Assembly: GCA_019752635.1 (NCBI GenBank) | Contig: JAIELX010000001.1 | Location: forward strand, 1 to 64,000 | Source: Candidatus Obscuribacterales bacterium | GTDB lineage: Bacteria; Cyanobacteriota; Vampirovibrionia; Obscuribacterales; Obscuribacteraceae | Reading direction: 5' to 3' | DNA length: 64,000 nucleotides | Part shown: one piece after another, positions 1 to 8,035 of the stretch | How positions within the stretch are numbered: position 1 is the first letter of the stretch | Layout of the letters: each line of letters begins with the position of its first letter | Notes under the pieces: generated by a model | What the model saw: only the letters and a program-made list of their open reading frames with translations | What the model was told of the DNA's origin: nothing | Database searches by the model: none | Made by a program: the position numbers and the translations under genes

Positions 1-218
1 GTAATTTTGGGTGTTTTCGCTCTGTCCATAAACCCCCCGGGCTGCTTTTCAAATATACTTCAATTTTTAACCCACGACTCCGGCGGCGAGTAGGAGGCAC
101 CGGCGCGGGGATTTAACTTGCGCGAGGCTGTCAACTGGCGGCGGCGGGCACTATATATGGTATCGCGGGCGTTCCCGACCAGACAGGATGAATAACTTCA
201 GACCTTCGGCTTGGATTG

Positions 219-596
219 TTACACGGCAACCGTTGACTCTGAAGTGTCGCCTTCCGTACAGTTGGCAGAATCATTTAACTTCACCAGCTCAAAAGAGTGT
301 TCGCGTGCCCATTCTTCAAACTTGTCGAGTACTGGAATCAGTGTGATGCCTAGCTCTGTGAGTTCGTATTCAACCCTCGGCGGGACTTCCGGATAAACGT
401 GTCGTGAGATAAGGCCGTCGTGCTCAAGTGCTCGCAGTTGATGAGTAAGCACTCTTTGAGTGACTCCTTGCAGAGAACGGCGTAGTTCGCTGAATCGTTT
501 CTTTCCGTCTCGTAGATGGTAAAGAATGAGAACCTTCCATTTGTCGGAAATCATGGCGATTGTTTGAAGGATGGGACACACGATCTTCTTATTCAT
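219..596 (-). CDS. HxlR-family winged-helix transcriptional regulator
   Basis: A 125-residue protein that matches the HxlR family along its whole length: a Cys-Pro near the N-terminus (residues 7-8), the recognition-helix region 'RFSELRRSLQGVTQRVLT', then 'LEHDGLISRHVYPEVPPRVE' forming the wing, then 'YELTELG'. HxlR proteins are small dimeric DNA-binding regulators, many sensing electrophiles or disulfide stress through that N-terminal Cys. I chose ATG at 596; a GTG six bases upstream (602) is possible. It is divergent from the rhodanese gene at 742, and the shared region holds GTATC/GATAC repeats that may be its operator. Inference: it controls the sulfur-handling neighbour and itself. The family call is firm; the inducer is unknown. 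Confidence 0.9.
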   Translation of the reverse strand: MNKKIVCPILQTIAMISDKWKVLILYHLRDGKKRFSELRRSLQGVTQRVLTHQLRALEHDGLISRHVYPEVPPRVEYELTELGITLIPVLDKFEEWAREHSFELVKLNDSANCTEGDTSESTVAV

Positions 597-623
597 TTCC
601 ACGAAACCTGTATGGGCTTGATG

Positions 624-675
624 GTATCAAAATGGATACTACACCACTTTTTTGTACCTGGTTGCAAAAGGATAC
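624..675. promoter_or_regulatory. Candidate HxlR operator repeats
   Basis: Between the divergent regulator and rhodanese genes, GTATC (624-628) and GATAC (635-639) form a dyad with a 6-bp spacer, and a second GATAC lies at 671-675. Short inverted repeats in the shared intergenic region are the usual arrangement for autoregulating HxlR proteins. Binding is inferred from position only. Confidence 0.35.
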
Positions 676-741
676 CGAGTTCTCGTACGATCTTACTCGA
701 TGGAGTCACTATTACAACCACTAATTCAGGAGGCAGCAAAA

Positions 742-1149
742 ATGGCTGTTGAAACAAAACCGGCGTTAGACGCTGTTGCTTACTTCGAAGCAAAACTTGC
801 ATTTGAAATCGGACCTGTTGAACTCAAGATGGGGCTCGAACGAGGCGATAAATACCAAATATTGGATCTGCGTACAGCAGACCTGTTCGGCAAAGGACAC
901 GTACCTTCGGCTCATCATGTTTTGTTTGAGAATCTCGATGCTAAGTTGGAGCATCTAGACAAAGACGTTATTACGGTGGTCTATTGCTACGATGTGCTGT
1001 GCCACTTGTCCGCTAAAGCAGCGCTTCAGCTCGCTAAGAAAGGCTACAAAGTCAGAGAATTGGCTGGTGGCTGGGATGGCTGGGTAGAGCGCAAGTTCGC
1101 CGTTGAAGGCGAAGCGACGAAATCGTCGTGCGGATCGAGCTGCGGCTAG
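742..1149 (+). CDS. Rhodanese-like domain protein
   Basis: A 135-residue single-domain rhodanese. It has the N-terminal 'QILDLRTADLFGKGHVPSAH' motif (residues 39-58) and the catalytic loop starting at Cys82 in 'VVYCYDVLCHLSAKAA'. Cys82 would carry the persulfide in sulfur transfer; a second Cys (87) lies in the loop, where most family members have Gly/Arg/Ser, and the protein ends in a Cys-rich tail (CGSSCG). Start chosen at ATG 742 because an AGGAGG-like ribosome site (about 729-733) precedes it; the frame stays open further upstream but without coding character. Followed by a strong terminator, so it is monocistronic. Divergence from an HxlR regulator suggests a role in the response to reactive sulfur or electrophiles. 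Confidence 0.85.
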   Translation: MAVETKPALDAVAYFEAKLAFEIGPVELKMGLERGDKYQILDLRTADLFGKGHVPSAHHVLFENLDAKLEHLDKDVITVVYCYDVLCHLSAKAALQLAKKGYKVRELAGGWDGWVERKFAVEGEATKSSCGSSCG

Positions 1150-1180
1150 GCGCCACATTTGCATTCGCAAATCGTCTCAA

Positions 1181-1206
1181 GGGGGCACCGGGTGTGCCCC
1201 CTTTTC
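1181..1206 (+). terminator. Rho-independent terminator after the rhodanese gene
   Basis: An 8-bp perfect stem (GGGGGCAC at 1181-1188 with GTGCCCCC at 1194-1201), a 5-nt loop and a TTTT tract at 1202-1205, 31 bases past the stop codon. Confidence 0.9.
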
Positions 1207-1219
1207 GTTTCTAAAATGC

Positions 1220-3892
1220 TTACTCTCTCTCTGTTTGGATTTTGAAATATCGAACTAAGTCCGCAAAATCGTCTGTCCATCCCTTTGCACTAGATGGGGG
1301 TTCGTCCGTGAGGCTGAGGGCATCAAGTAGTTCCATATTTTCAGCTCGAACTTTTTTTAGTGCAGCAATCTCTTCCTGCTTTCGAACAAGGATTAGATAA
1401 ACAGAGTGACCGTCGTCCATTGCCAGGGGGTGCAGACCAAGTTTCCGCGCTGAGCTTGCAATTGGCGGTTTCAATCTTATGTACCGATTGCTCACGTGGA
1501 AGAGAAGCAGACCATCTTGCTTCATATGTGCCGTGTAAATACGAATTGCTTCTTCTGTGCACAAGTGCAACGGTATGGCATCGCCATTGAAAGCATCAAT
1601 CACAATAAGGTCGTATTGCTTATCGTTCGGTAATTGTTGGAACGTTGCTCGTGCATCGCCCAACAGTACTTCTACTTGTCCCTTGCTTTTAGACAGGTAT
1701 GTGAAATACTTCTTTGCGATTTGTTCTATTTTTCGATCGATCTCGAAGAAGTCGATGCGATCACCCTGGCGTCCATAGGCAGCAATAGTTCCTACCCCCA
1801 GACCAACGACCGCATAGTTCAGCGGTGCCCCGTGCGAACGATAGCGCAGGTAGGTATCGACAAAGGCGATGGGCAGCTGGTAATAGCTTAGAGGCACTCG
1901 TTCCATGTCTGGAGTTAGTATTTGTTCGCCGTGAAGCACCTGCCCATTAAGCAGTGCTCTCCCTGTTTTACCTCGCTTCACGACTCTAACGGAGCCGTAG
2001 AAATTTCGAGCTCTGTGCACGTACTCTTCCGTGACAATTGACTCGCCTACCTGCAGCAGGATCAGTGTCAGTGCGCTCCAGCCAACCCAAGTGTAGGTGA
2101 TTGGTTTGTATCCGAACAGGAAAACCTTTCGCTTCAATATGACAAAGAAACACACGATAAGCATGCATATAAATGTGAGCTGGCGCTCCAGGTAAAAGTC
2201 AAAAAGAAGTGGCGCCGCCACGCTTACTAATAAGCCACCGAGCACACCTCCTACGGAAGTGCATAACCAATAGAGCGCTAGGTCTTTGGCCGGCGGTTTT
2301 GCAATGGCCAGTTCGCCGTGGCAAATCATGCACAGTAGAAATACGTTGAGCAGATTGATTCCAATGCGAGCTGCCAGAAAACGGTCACCGATGAACATTT
2401 CGACGATGGTGAGGATTGGCCACAAGTAAATGCACAGCATGGGCCGGTAGAAGATGGATGAAGCAAAAACCAGAATGAAGGTAATCAAATAGATCGCAAG
2501 CGGAGCAATCCAAAGCAACGGCACAGGAGCGATATCGGAAGTGATGTATGCCGTGTGAGTAAGAAGTACCAGCGAGCCGAGCATGCTCAAGATGGTCCAG
2601 ACTAATATCTGCTTTTGTTTGCTGAAGGGATCCGGATGCACTGGTGCAAGAGCGGTTTCCTGCTCTGCCTTTAACTTTGCGAGTCTCTCTGATCTGTGCG
2701 GACTTTCTGTTTCAACCGGTGCCAAAGGCCGTGCTACTTCTTCAGCGATCTTCTCATCGGGCTTAGTTTCTGAGGGCACAATGAGTGTTGTTGGTGGCGC
2801 GGCTTTTAATGCCGCTTGTTCTTTGCGGTTCTTTCTTCTTTCCTTCTTGCCCGGCTTGAATGTGGAAGGAAGCGCGCTTGCAGCTTCTGCTGCTGCAACT
2901 TTCGGTTGCGTCGGGGGATTATCGGCGGGGGCTTGGTTGTCGCTATTCAGCGCTTTTCTCACTGCGGGAGTTCCTGCTTCAGCGGCGGCTTCGGAATCAC
3001 CGGATACGATCGCTGTTGCGCCGTCATCTGCCACTGCGTCGCCTTGTCTGTCGCCTTTGCGGCCACTTCGTTGCTCATCGGTGGTGCCGGAAACAACGTT
3101 GTTTGCCGTCGCGGATTCAGAGTTGTTAATGGTCGCATTGTCTTCTGAACCGATATTTTGCGATGCACCATCCTCGTCCGTTTTGTGAGCGGAGATAACA
3201 AACTTGTCTCGAGCGATCCATGCACTGGACAAGAGACCAACGACTAATATGAAGTATCCGCCCCCCCACCACCATAGCGTTTCTCCGACCGTGAGTCCGG
3301 GTTCGATAAGCAGCGGGTAAGCAAGCAGCGCACCTAGTGAACCAACATTGGAGACGCTATACAGCGGGTATGGATTACCTAAGTTCATATTGCGGTACCA
3401 GACTTGCATAGTGCCGCTGACAGAGGAGAGCAAAACCGACGGAACGCCGACGTTAATCACAAGTAAACAAAGTAATTCCCCTACGGGATCGCCCTTTCCG
3501 GCGGGGCGCCATTGCTCCGCCGCTGGTAGCCGCATCCAGAGTAACGAAATGAGCACGATCGCGGCATAGATTGAAATGTATTTCTTAAATGAAAGGCGTG
3601 ATAGAAAATAGGTTAGAGCATAGCCACATAGAACAGCGAATTGGTAGAAAAAAAGACAGGTGCTCCACACTGCAGCTGTGCCACCAAATCGCGGTGTCAC
3701 AATCTTGCCGGTCAGTGGTTCGAGTGCGAACATCAAAAAGCTTCCGGTCAGCACAATTGCAGGCAGCAAAATTTGCATTAGCGACGAAGGTCGTCCCGTG
3801 GTTCGGTTCCGTTGTTCTGTTGCTGATTCGCTCACAGTTCGATTCTGTCGCCTAGGTCTGATGGTGCACTTTGCTTTTAAAGGCGAAACCAA
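1220..3892 (-). CDS. Membrane-fused spermidine-synthase-like protein with a long insert
   Basis: An 890-residue protein. Residues about 40-230 hold several hydrophobic segments; 232-428 is a polar Ala/Lys/Glu/Pro-rich low-complexity stretch; 428-620 holds more membrane segments; 625-810 is a SpeE/spermidine-synthase-like Rossmann domain with 'YAVVGLGVGT' (about 693-702) as nucleotide-binding loop, 'DFFEIDRKIEQIA' and 'DLIVIDAFNGDAIPLHL'. This is the architecture of membrane-fused aminopropyltransferase-like proteins, whose substrates are mostly unknown; the 'DAF..D..P.HL' form is typical of that fused group rather than of classical SpeE. The ~200-residue insert between the two membrane blocks is the odd part. 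No polyamine genes are nearby. It is transcribed toward the rhodanese terminator and appears to stand alone. Confidence 0.8.
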   Translation of the reverse strand: MVSPLKAKCTIRPRRQNRTVSESATEQRNRTTGRPSSLMQILLPAIVLTGSFLMFALEPLTGKIVTPRFGGTAAVWSTCLFFYQFAVLCGYALTYFLSRLSFKKYISIYAAIVLISLLWMRLPAAEQWRPAGKGDPVGELLCLLVINVGVPSVLLSSVSGTMQVWYRNMNLGNPYPLYSVSNVGSLGALLAYPLLIEPGLTVGETLWWWGGGYFILVVGLLSSAWIARDKFVISAHKTDEDGASQNIGSEDNATINNSESATANNVVSGTTDEQRSGRKGDRQGDAVADDGATAIVSGDSEAAAEAGTPAVRKALNSDNQAPADNPPTQPKVAAAEAASALPSTFKPGKKERRKNRKEQAALKAAPPTTLIVPSETKPDEKIAEEVARPLAPVETESPHRSERLAKLKAEQETALAPVHPDPFSKQKQILVWTILSMLGSLVLLTHTAYITSDIAPVPLLWIAPLAIYLITFILVFASSIFYRPMLCIYLWPILTIVEMFIGDRFLAARIGINLLNVFLLCMICHGELAIAKPPAKDLALYWLCTSVGGVLGGLLVSVAAPLLFDFYLERQLTFICMLIVCFFVILKRKVFLFGYKPITYTWVGWSALTLILLQVGESIVTEEYVHRARNFYGSVRVVKRGKTGRALLNGQVLHGEQILTPDMERVPLSYYQLPIAFVDTYLRYRSHGAPLNYAVVGLGVGTIAAYGRQGDRIDFFEIDRKIEQIAKKYFTYLSKSKGQVEVLLGDARATFQQLPNDKQYDLIVIDAFNGDAIPLHLCTEEAIRIYTAHMKQDGLLLFHVSNRYIRLKPPIASSARKLGLHPLAMDDGHSVYLILVRKQEEIAALKKVRAENMELLDALSLTDEPPSSAKGWTDDFADLVRYFKIQTERE

Positions 3893-4034
3893 CCCTTTAC
3901 TTGCAGAAATACATGATAGCGCATTAACGGCTATGCGACCCGTCTAGACCGCAAATTGCAGGGCATTCCGGCTATCAAAATTTGGGTGGGGACGAAAGTC
4001 CCGCGAATCTGGTACTAGAAAACCGGGGGATGCA

Positions 4035-4880
4035 TTATTCGCTGTGAATTATCCGATGTGCGTGCGAAAAACTCTTGTAGTACCACTCGTTAGGCCGAAA
4101 TGGCCTTAGTTGGACGCCGATTGGAATGGTGTTGCCATTGCTGTCTTTGTGGTCCGGTCCCGTGCAATCAATGACCAACGGCGTACCATCCGGTGAACGG
4201 CCATGTTCTCCTACCCACATGATTACATGTCCAACTTCACCTTTTCGGTTGCGGATGTAGAGGAGGTCAGCGGTCTTTAACTTCTTGCAAAGGTCTACAT
4301 ATCCGTTGTCATCGCGAATAGTGGTGGCGCGCGTGGTGCCGTCCTCACCCGGACCTTTCAAGTCTTCGGACTCGGCCTGTTCCTTTATGCCTGTATTGAG
4401 CTTGATTCCGAGACCGTAGTTGTAGACCCACGAAGAAAAGTCGCTGCAGTCAACGCCTTTCGAATTTCGTCCATAGTCCACTGGTTTCCACGGCCAGTCC
4501 GGTGGCGGATCCCAGTCAGGGATGTGATGGTGTTGATATGGTAAGCCTATGTATGACGCCGCCACTGCCAATACGCGATTGCGCTTCCACATTGCGGACC
4601 GGCTTTCATAGCCGCTGATGCGTGGATAGTGGCGCGGATGCGGTCCCCAGACGCCGCATTCTTTGCGTACTCGGCGCGAATACCATTCTTCATAAGGAAC
4701 GTTGGCTTCCAGATGCCAGTCGTTTCTCGGCGGCTCATTGTTCGGGGCCAGCAATTCGTCCTGCGAGATACTGTAGTGAAGTGAATAGGGCGACACATAG
4801 TCGCCAGCAATGGCCGGACCGGTCATGGAGGCGCCATACAGGGCGCTTCCGAACAGGACAAGCAATTGTTTGAGATTCAT
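4035..4880 (-). CDS. Secreted NlpC/P60-family cysteine peptidase
   Basis: A 281-residue exported protein. An N-terminal signal sequence ends near 'GPAIAGDY'. The C-terminal half has NlpC/P60 hallmarks: the nucleophile in 'GVDCSDFSSWVYNYGLG' (Cys about residue 145) and the histidine in 'EVGHVIMWVG' (about residue 218), with a polar third position in 'VIDCTGP'. The family cleaves peptidoglycan stem peptides (gamma-D-Glu to diamino acid bonds) in the envelope. The segment of about 100 residues after the signal has no domain I recognise. Start set at ATG 4880, with GGGGA 7 bases upstream; a TTG two codons earlier is also in frame. It appears monocistronic. Confidence 0.85.
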   Translation of the reverse strand: MNLKQLLVLFGSALYGASMTGPAIAGDYVSPYSLHYSISQDELLAPNNEPPRNDWHLEANVPYEEWYSRRVRKECGVWGPHPRHYPRISGYESRSAMWKRNRVLAVAASYIGLPYQHHHIPDWDPPPDWPWKPVDYGRNSKGVDCSDFSSWVYNYGLGIKLNTGIKEQAESEDLKGPGEDGTTRATTIRDDNGYVDLCKKLKTADLLYIRNRKGEVGHVIMWVGEHGRSPDGTPLVIDCTGPDHKDSNGNTIPIGVQLRPFRPNEWYYKSFSHAHRIIHSE

Positions 4881-5333
4881 TGTCAAATCCCCGTGTTGAC
4901 GAATGGAACAAAGGCTGTTTCGTCCCAGTTTTATACCTCTGCCGCCGAATTATTCTCGGTTCTATTTCTCGCCTGTTACCGGACCGTTATTCGACCAGAG
5001 GTGAGCGAACGGATCGCGTTTCGGTTGCGTCATAACTACGTTCGTCAAAGTTGTAGCATCGATTATTTGAGATGTTGAACATTCTGATAATGCATTTTTT
5101 TCCATGGCTGTCGCTGATCTTTAGAAGTTCTTGTTGTCACGGGTTTCTTTGATTGAGATCGGTGCATAAAGATATGGGCAATCGACAATTAGTGGTGCCA
5201 CGACGAACAGTCTGCGCACCAGTGAAACACTTTCATTTATGTGAATGGAAATGTGTTGTCAGCATGCTTTTGGTGACTACCTATCTGGTATAGTCATCAA
5301 TCTTATCGGGGTTTCATTTATAGCGAGGCACCT
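4881..5333. other. Intergenic region without a convincing gene
   Basis: About 450 bases between divergent genes. Short open frames here lack ribosome sites and coding character. The only element I can support is the promoter of the 5334 gene near its right end. Confidence 0.6.
5286..5294 (+). promoter_or_regulatory. Extended -10 promoter for the 5334 gene
   Basis: TGGTATAGT combines an extended TGN element with a -10 hexamer (TATAGT, 5 of 6 matches) about 40 bases before the start codon. No good -35 lies at 17 bases, which is common with extended -10 promoters. Confidence 0.45.
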
Positions 5334-6827
5334 ATGACGAAGCGGAACAGAATAACCTTCTCTTTTGCCGCAATGCTCTCCTTGACCGTGGCTGCTTCAA
5401 GCTTTACGAGTTCGATGGCCGTTGTGGCCGATGGAGCTAACTCTCCAATTTCGGCGGATGAAGTACGCACTCAGGCCCGAGTTGAGCTGAATAACGCGAT
5501 CTCTGCAGGCCGACTGAGCAAAGATGATGGCGCCAAGTTTTCTTCCGCTTTGGATGTGGCCAGCTCCGTATCCGACGTAGAGAGAACATGGGCCGAGCTC
5601 ATGACTGCTGCGCAACAAGCAAAAGAGAAACACAATACAATCGAAAACCTGCTTGGGCAATTCACAACGAAGGTGAACCAACTGCAGAAAGAGGGCATCG
5701 TCTCCCCGGAGTCGATGGTGATTTATCGCGATCGAATCAAATCGATCGAGCGCCTCAAGAAGCAATTCAAAGGGCAAGACAACTTCTATGACTTCTGGGA
5801 ATACGTCGTGCTCGGGCTCGACTTCTCCAGTTTGCAAGAGAGACTCGACCGCGCATTGGCTCATCGCAAACCGCCTGTAGAGACGATGGATCACTTGATT
5901 TTGCGCACCGACAACTACTTGCTTCGCAACGAAGTTGCTGCTCGTGGATTGACCGTGTACAAGAGCTTCGAAGTTGAACCCGAAGATTTGTTAGCTGCTC
6001 GCAACGCATTTGTCGCTATCTTGACTGACAAATCGACGAGCAATTTGAACACGCCTAAAGTTCGCGAGTTGCTCTACAAGCGCTTGCTTAACCTGCACTA
6101 TGAGCCCTACCATCAATTCCCGAGCGAAGTCGATATCGACAAAGCTATCGTGGAAGTTGAGCGCTTGCTTGACAGTGGTGCTCGCAACGGGAATCTGAGC
6201 GCGGTTGACGACGTTCGCATCAGGCACGAACTCGACCTTGTGAAGGAGATCAAGAAGGCCTGGCCCGGCGTCAAACCTGGCATCGATCCAGTTGAAAGAG
6301 AACTGCGGTTGGAAGAAGTGCGCTTCATGTGCATGGATCTGCGCACAATGCAAAACTGGCTTCAACGCTCCTTGCGTAAAGATGGCGACAATGACGAAGC
6401 ACGGGAAGAGCTTGTTCGATTGATGCATCGCATCGATCTAGCATATTTCAGCCACCGCATTACTCGTCAGGATGTTAGTGCGCTGCTGACAGCGGTGGAT
6501 GAGGCGTTGCGCAAATCGGCCAATGGCACAGAATTGGCAAGCAAGTGCCGTGAGCTGGAAGGCCGCATGGACATGTTGGTCTCCGACTTCTCGATGTCAC
6601 CCGCGCAAATCACGCCACGATTGAACGAAATCAATCGTCTGATCACGATGTTGAAGATTGATCAATCCTCTGCCATCAGAGAGCGTGATCGTATTCAACA
6701 ATACCTCTCCGGCTATGAACAGCTGGATTCCGCCAAAAAGTATGGTGTGAGCATTGTGGCTGCCGCTGAGTTGGAAATGCTGCGCAAGCGCATCAACGCT
6801 CAGTTGAAAGCACAAGGCGCTACATAA
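5334..6827 (+). CDS. Exported alpha-helical protein of unknown function
   Basis: A 497-residue protein that I do not recognise. Residues 1-32 form a signal peptide (basic start, hydrophobic core, Ala-Val-Val-Ala-Asp-Gly end). The rest is almost entirely predicted helix, rich in Glu/Arg/Lys/Leu with little Cys or Gly. A helical module of about 40 residues resembling 'NAISAGRLSKDDGAKFSSAL' near the N-terminus is echoed around 'AYFSHRITRQDVSALLTAV' and near the C-terminus, so the protein may be built from degenerate helical repeats, like periplasmic scaffold proteins. It has its own promoter and a strong terminator, so it is a single-gene unit. It could be abundant in the periplasm or secreted. 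Confidence 0.75.
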   Translation: MTKRNRITFSFAAMLSLTVAASSFTSSMAVVADGANSPISADEVRTQARVELNNAISAGRLSKDDGAKFSSALDVASSVSDVERTWAELMTAAQQAKEKHNTIENLLGQFTTKVNQLQKEGIVSPESMVIYRDRIKSIERLKKQFKGQDNFYDFWEYVVLGLDFSSLQERLDRALAHRKPPVETMDHLILRTDNYLLRNEVAARGLTVYKSFEVEPEDLLAARNAFVAILTDKSTSNLNTPKVRELLYKRLLNLHYEPYHQFPSEVDIDKAIVEVERLLDSGARNGNLSAVDDVRIRHELDLVKEIKKAWPGVKPGIDPVERELRLEEVRFMCMDLRTMQNWLQRSLRKDGDNDEAREELVRLMHRIDLAYFSHRITRQDVSALLTAVDEALRKSANGTELASKCRELEGRMDMLVSDFSMSPAQITPRLNEINRLITMLKIDQSSAIRERDRIQQYLSGYEQLDSAKKYGVSIVAAAELEMLRKRINAQLKAQGAT

Positions 6828-6844
6828 ACTAACCGACTAAGTCA

Positions 6845-6886
6845 AAAGATGAAGCCGGCTCGCGAAAGCTTGCCGGCTTTGTCTTT
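6845..6886 (+). terminator. Rho-independent terminator after the 5334 gene
   Basis: AAGCCGGC (6852-6859) pairs with GCCGGCTT (6872-6879). Outer AAAAGA/TCTTTT pairing extends the stem and supplies the T tract. Confidence 0.85.
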
Positions 6887-6999
6887 TGGTGGTTTCTATC
6901 CAGTCGTTTGGGCTACTTCGGGTTGGTTTTGGAAATGAGCGGGCATAATCAGCGTTCTAAAGTGGTATGGAATAAATAGCACCACTTGGAGGTTTTGCA

Positions 7000-7671
7000 G
7001 TGCGTTTCCAATTTCGGCGAGCCTCGGACCTAATTCCGTCCGCAATCGACAAATCCAGAATTCCGGTTATCAGCCAGATGGAAGGTCCGGCCGATGCGCG
7101 GGAGCTCGTGAGAAGTCTGGAAGACGAAGGCTTTACCGGCACCTTGAAAGTCACCTGCAGTGAGCGGCGTTCCCGCTCGTCGGCTTTGCTCTATCAAGGC
7201 CGAGTCATGGGATGCATTTACGGATGCGCTGATGATGCCGAGCCCCAGCCAACCGAAGTATCATTGCGGGAGATGCTGGAAGATTGTCGCATTGCGGGAA
7301 CGCAGGCGGTGAAGTACGCCTTGCCGGAAGAAGTAGTATTGGGCATGTCGGCGTTGTTCCTTGGTAATCCGGTTGAGCGCACCGATACGATGGATGCAGG
7401 CGCCTATCTGGTTTTCATAATGCCGTGGCTTTTCGACACTCACCAGACGGCCTGTCTTGCGTTCTTCTTGCCTCAAAGCAATTCGACGACTCTGCTTTTC
7501 GTTCACGAAGGTTTGTTCGTCGGAACGTTCGAGGCGGAATCGCAAAAATTCAGCACGACCCTGAAACCATTGCTGGACGAGCTTGCTGCAGACGATGAAG
7601 CTCACGTCGAGGTATCGATCTTGCCCAGCCGAGCCCTTGGGTACGGGCTAGCGGCGCATCGCCTTCACTAG
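7000..7671 (+). CDS. Hypothetical protein, possibly DUF4388-like
   Basis: A 223-residue protein with no signal peptide or membrane segment. It starts at GTG 7000 behind a clear GGAGG spaced eight bases away. Residues 28-65 ('ELVRSLEDEGFTGTLKVT' followed by 'LLYQGRVMGCIYG') resemble the GxLxV...GxIxxA pattern of DUF4388/PatA-like domains, which occur with signalling modules in cyanobacteria and deltaproteobacteria. The rest has alternating hydrophobic strands. The likeness is by eye and weak. The next gene on this strand is 2 kb away. Confidence 0.6.
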   Translation: MRFQFRRASDLIPSAIDKSRIPVISQMEGPADARELVRSLEDEGFTGTLKVTCSERRSRSSALLYQGRVMGCIYGCADDAEPQPTEVSLREMLEDCRIAGTQAVKYALPEEVVLGMSALFLGNPVERTDTMDAGAYLVFIMPWLFDTHQTACLAFFLPQSNSTTLLFVHEGLFVGTFEAESQKFSTTLKPLLDELAADDEAHVEVSILPSRALGYGLAAHRLH

Positions 7672-7742
7672 TCCGCCAATATTGCTGTTGACGTGGCGAC
7701 GTGCTGTTCCTGTGGCGATGCCTTGTAGGCTTTTGCAACGCC

Positions 7743-7770
7743 TGTCGCCGATTCTCGAGAAAATGTGACA
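7743..7770. repeat. 28-bp dispersed palindrome, copy 1
   Basis: An imperfect palindrome with outer arms TGTCGCC and TGTGACA around a perfect core TTCTCGAGAA. It is one of five same-length intergenic copies in the window. Confidence 0.75.
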
Positions 7771-7844
7771 AGACATTTTTCAGTGACTTGCGCTGGACGC
7801 CGGGTTTTTCGGTTTTTGCGTCTTCGGCGCGAAGTTCTGGTCAA

Positions 7845-7872
7845 TGTCAGCAAATTTCGAGAAAATGTGACA
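7845..7872. repeat. 28-bp dispersed palindrome, copy 2
   Basis: Outer arms TGTCAGC and TGTGACA. The right half (TCGAGAAAATGTGACA) is identical to copy 1, 102 bases away, so the pair may be a local duplication or a two-site operator. Confidence 0.75.
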
Positions 7873-8035
7873 AACCATTGTCGACTTGACCCCATCTTCT
7901 CGGCCCCGCCTCCCTGTGGCGTATACGCGAAAGCCCCGGGTAACGCAATGGCATTGCTGCCTCGATTACTCCGGGAGCGGCCGCATCATCGTGCGGGCGC
8001 CTCACGCGATTTTGTTAGAGTTCAAAGCGAAAGGT

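Larger units (their letters stand above)
7672..8035. other. Intergenic region carrying two 28-bp palindromes
   Basis: About 360 bases between convergent genes. It holds two copies of the dispersed 28-bp palindrome 102 bases apart (7743 and 7845), with T-rich sequence and a GC-rich stretch between them. I see no gene. Confidence 0.7.

Noticed and set aside
3993..4006. GGGAC-GAAA-GTCCC hairpin between two leftward genes
   Set aside because: A small stem with a GNRA loop but no T tract on the minus strand and no conserved riboswitch features that I can identify.
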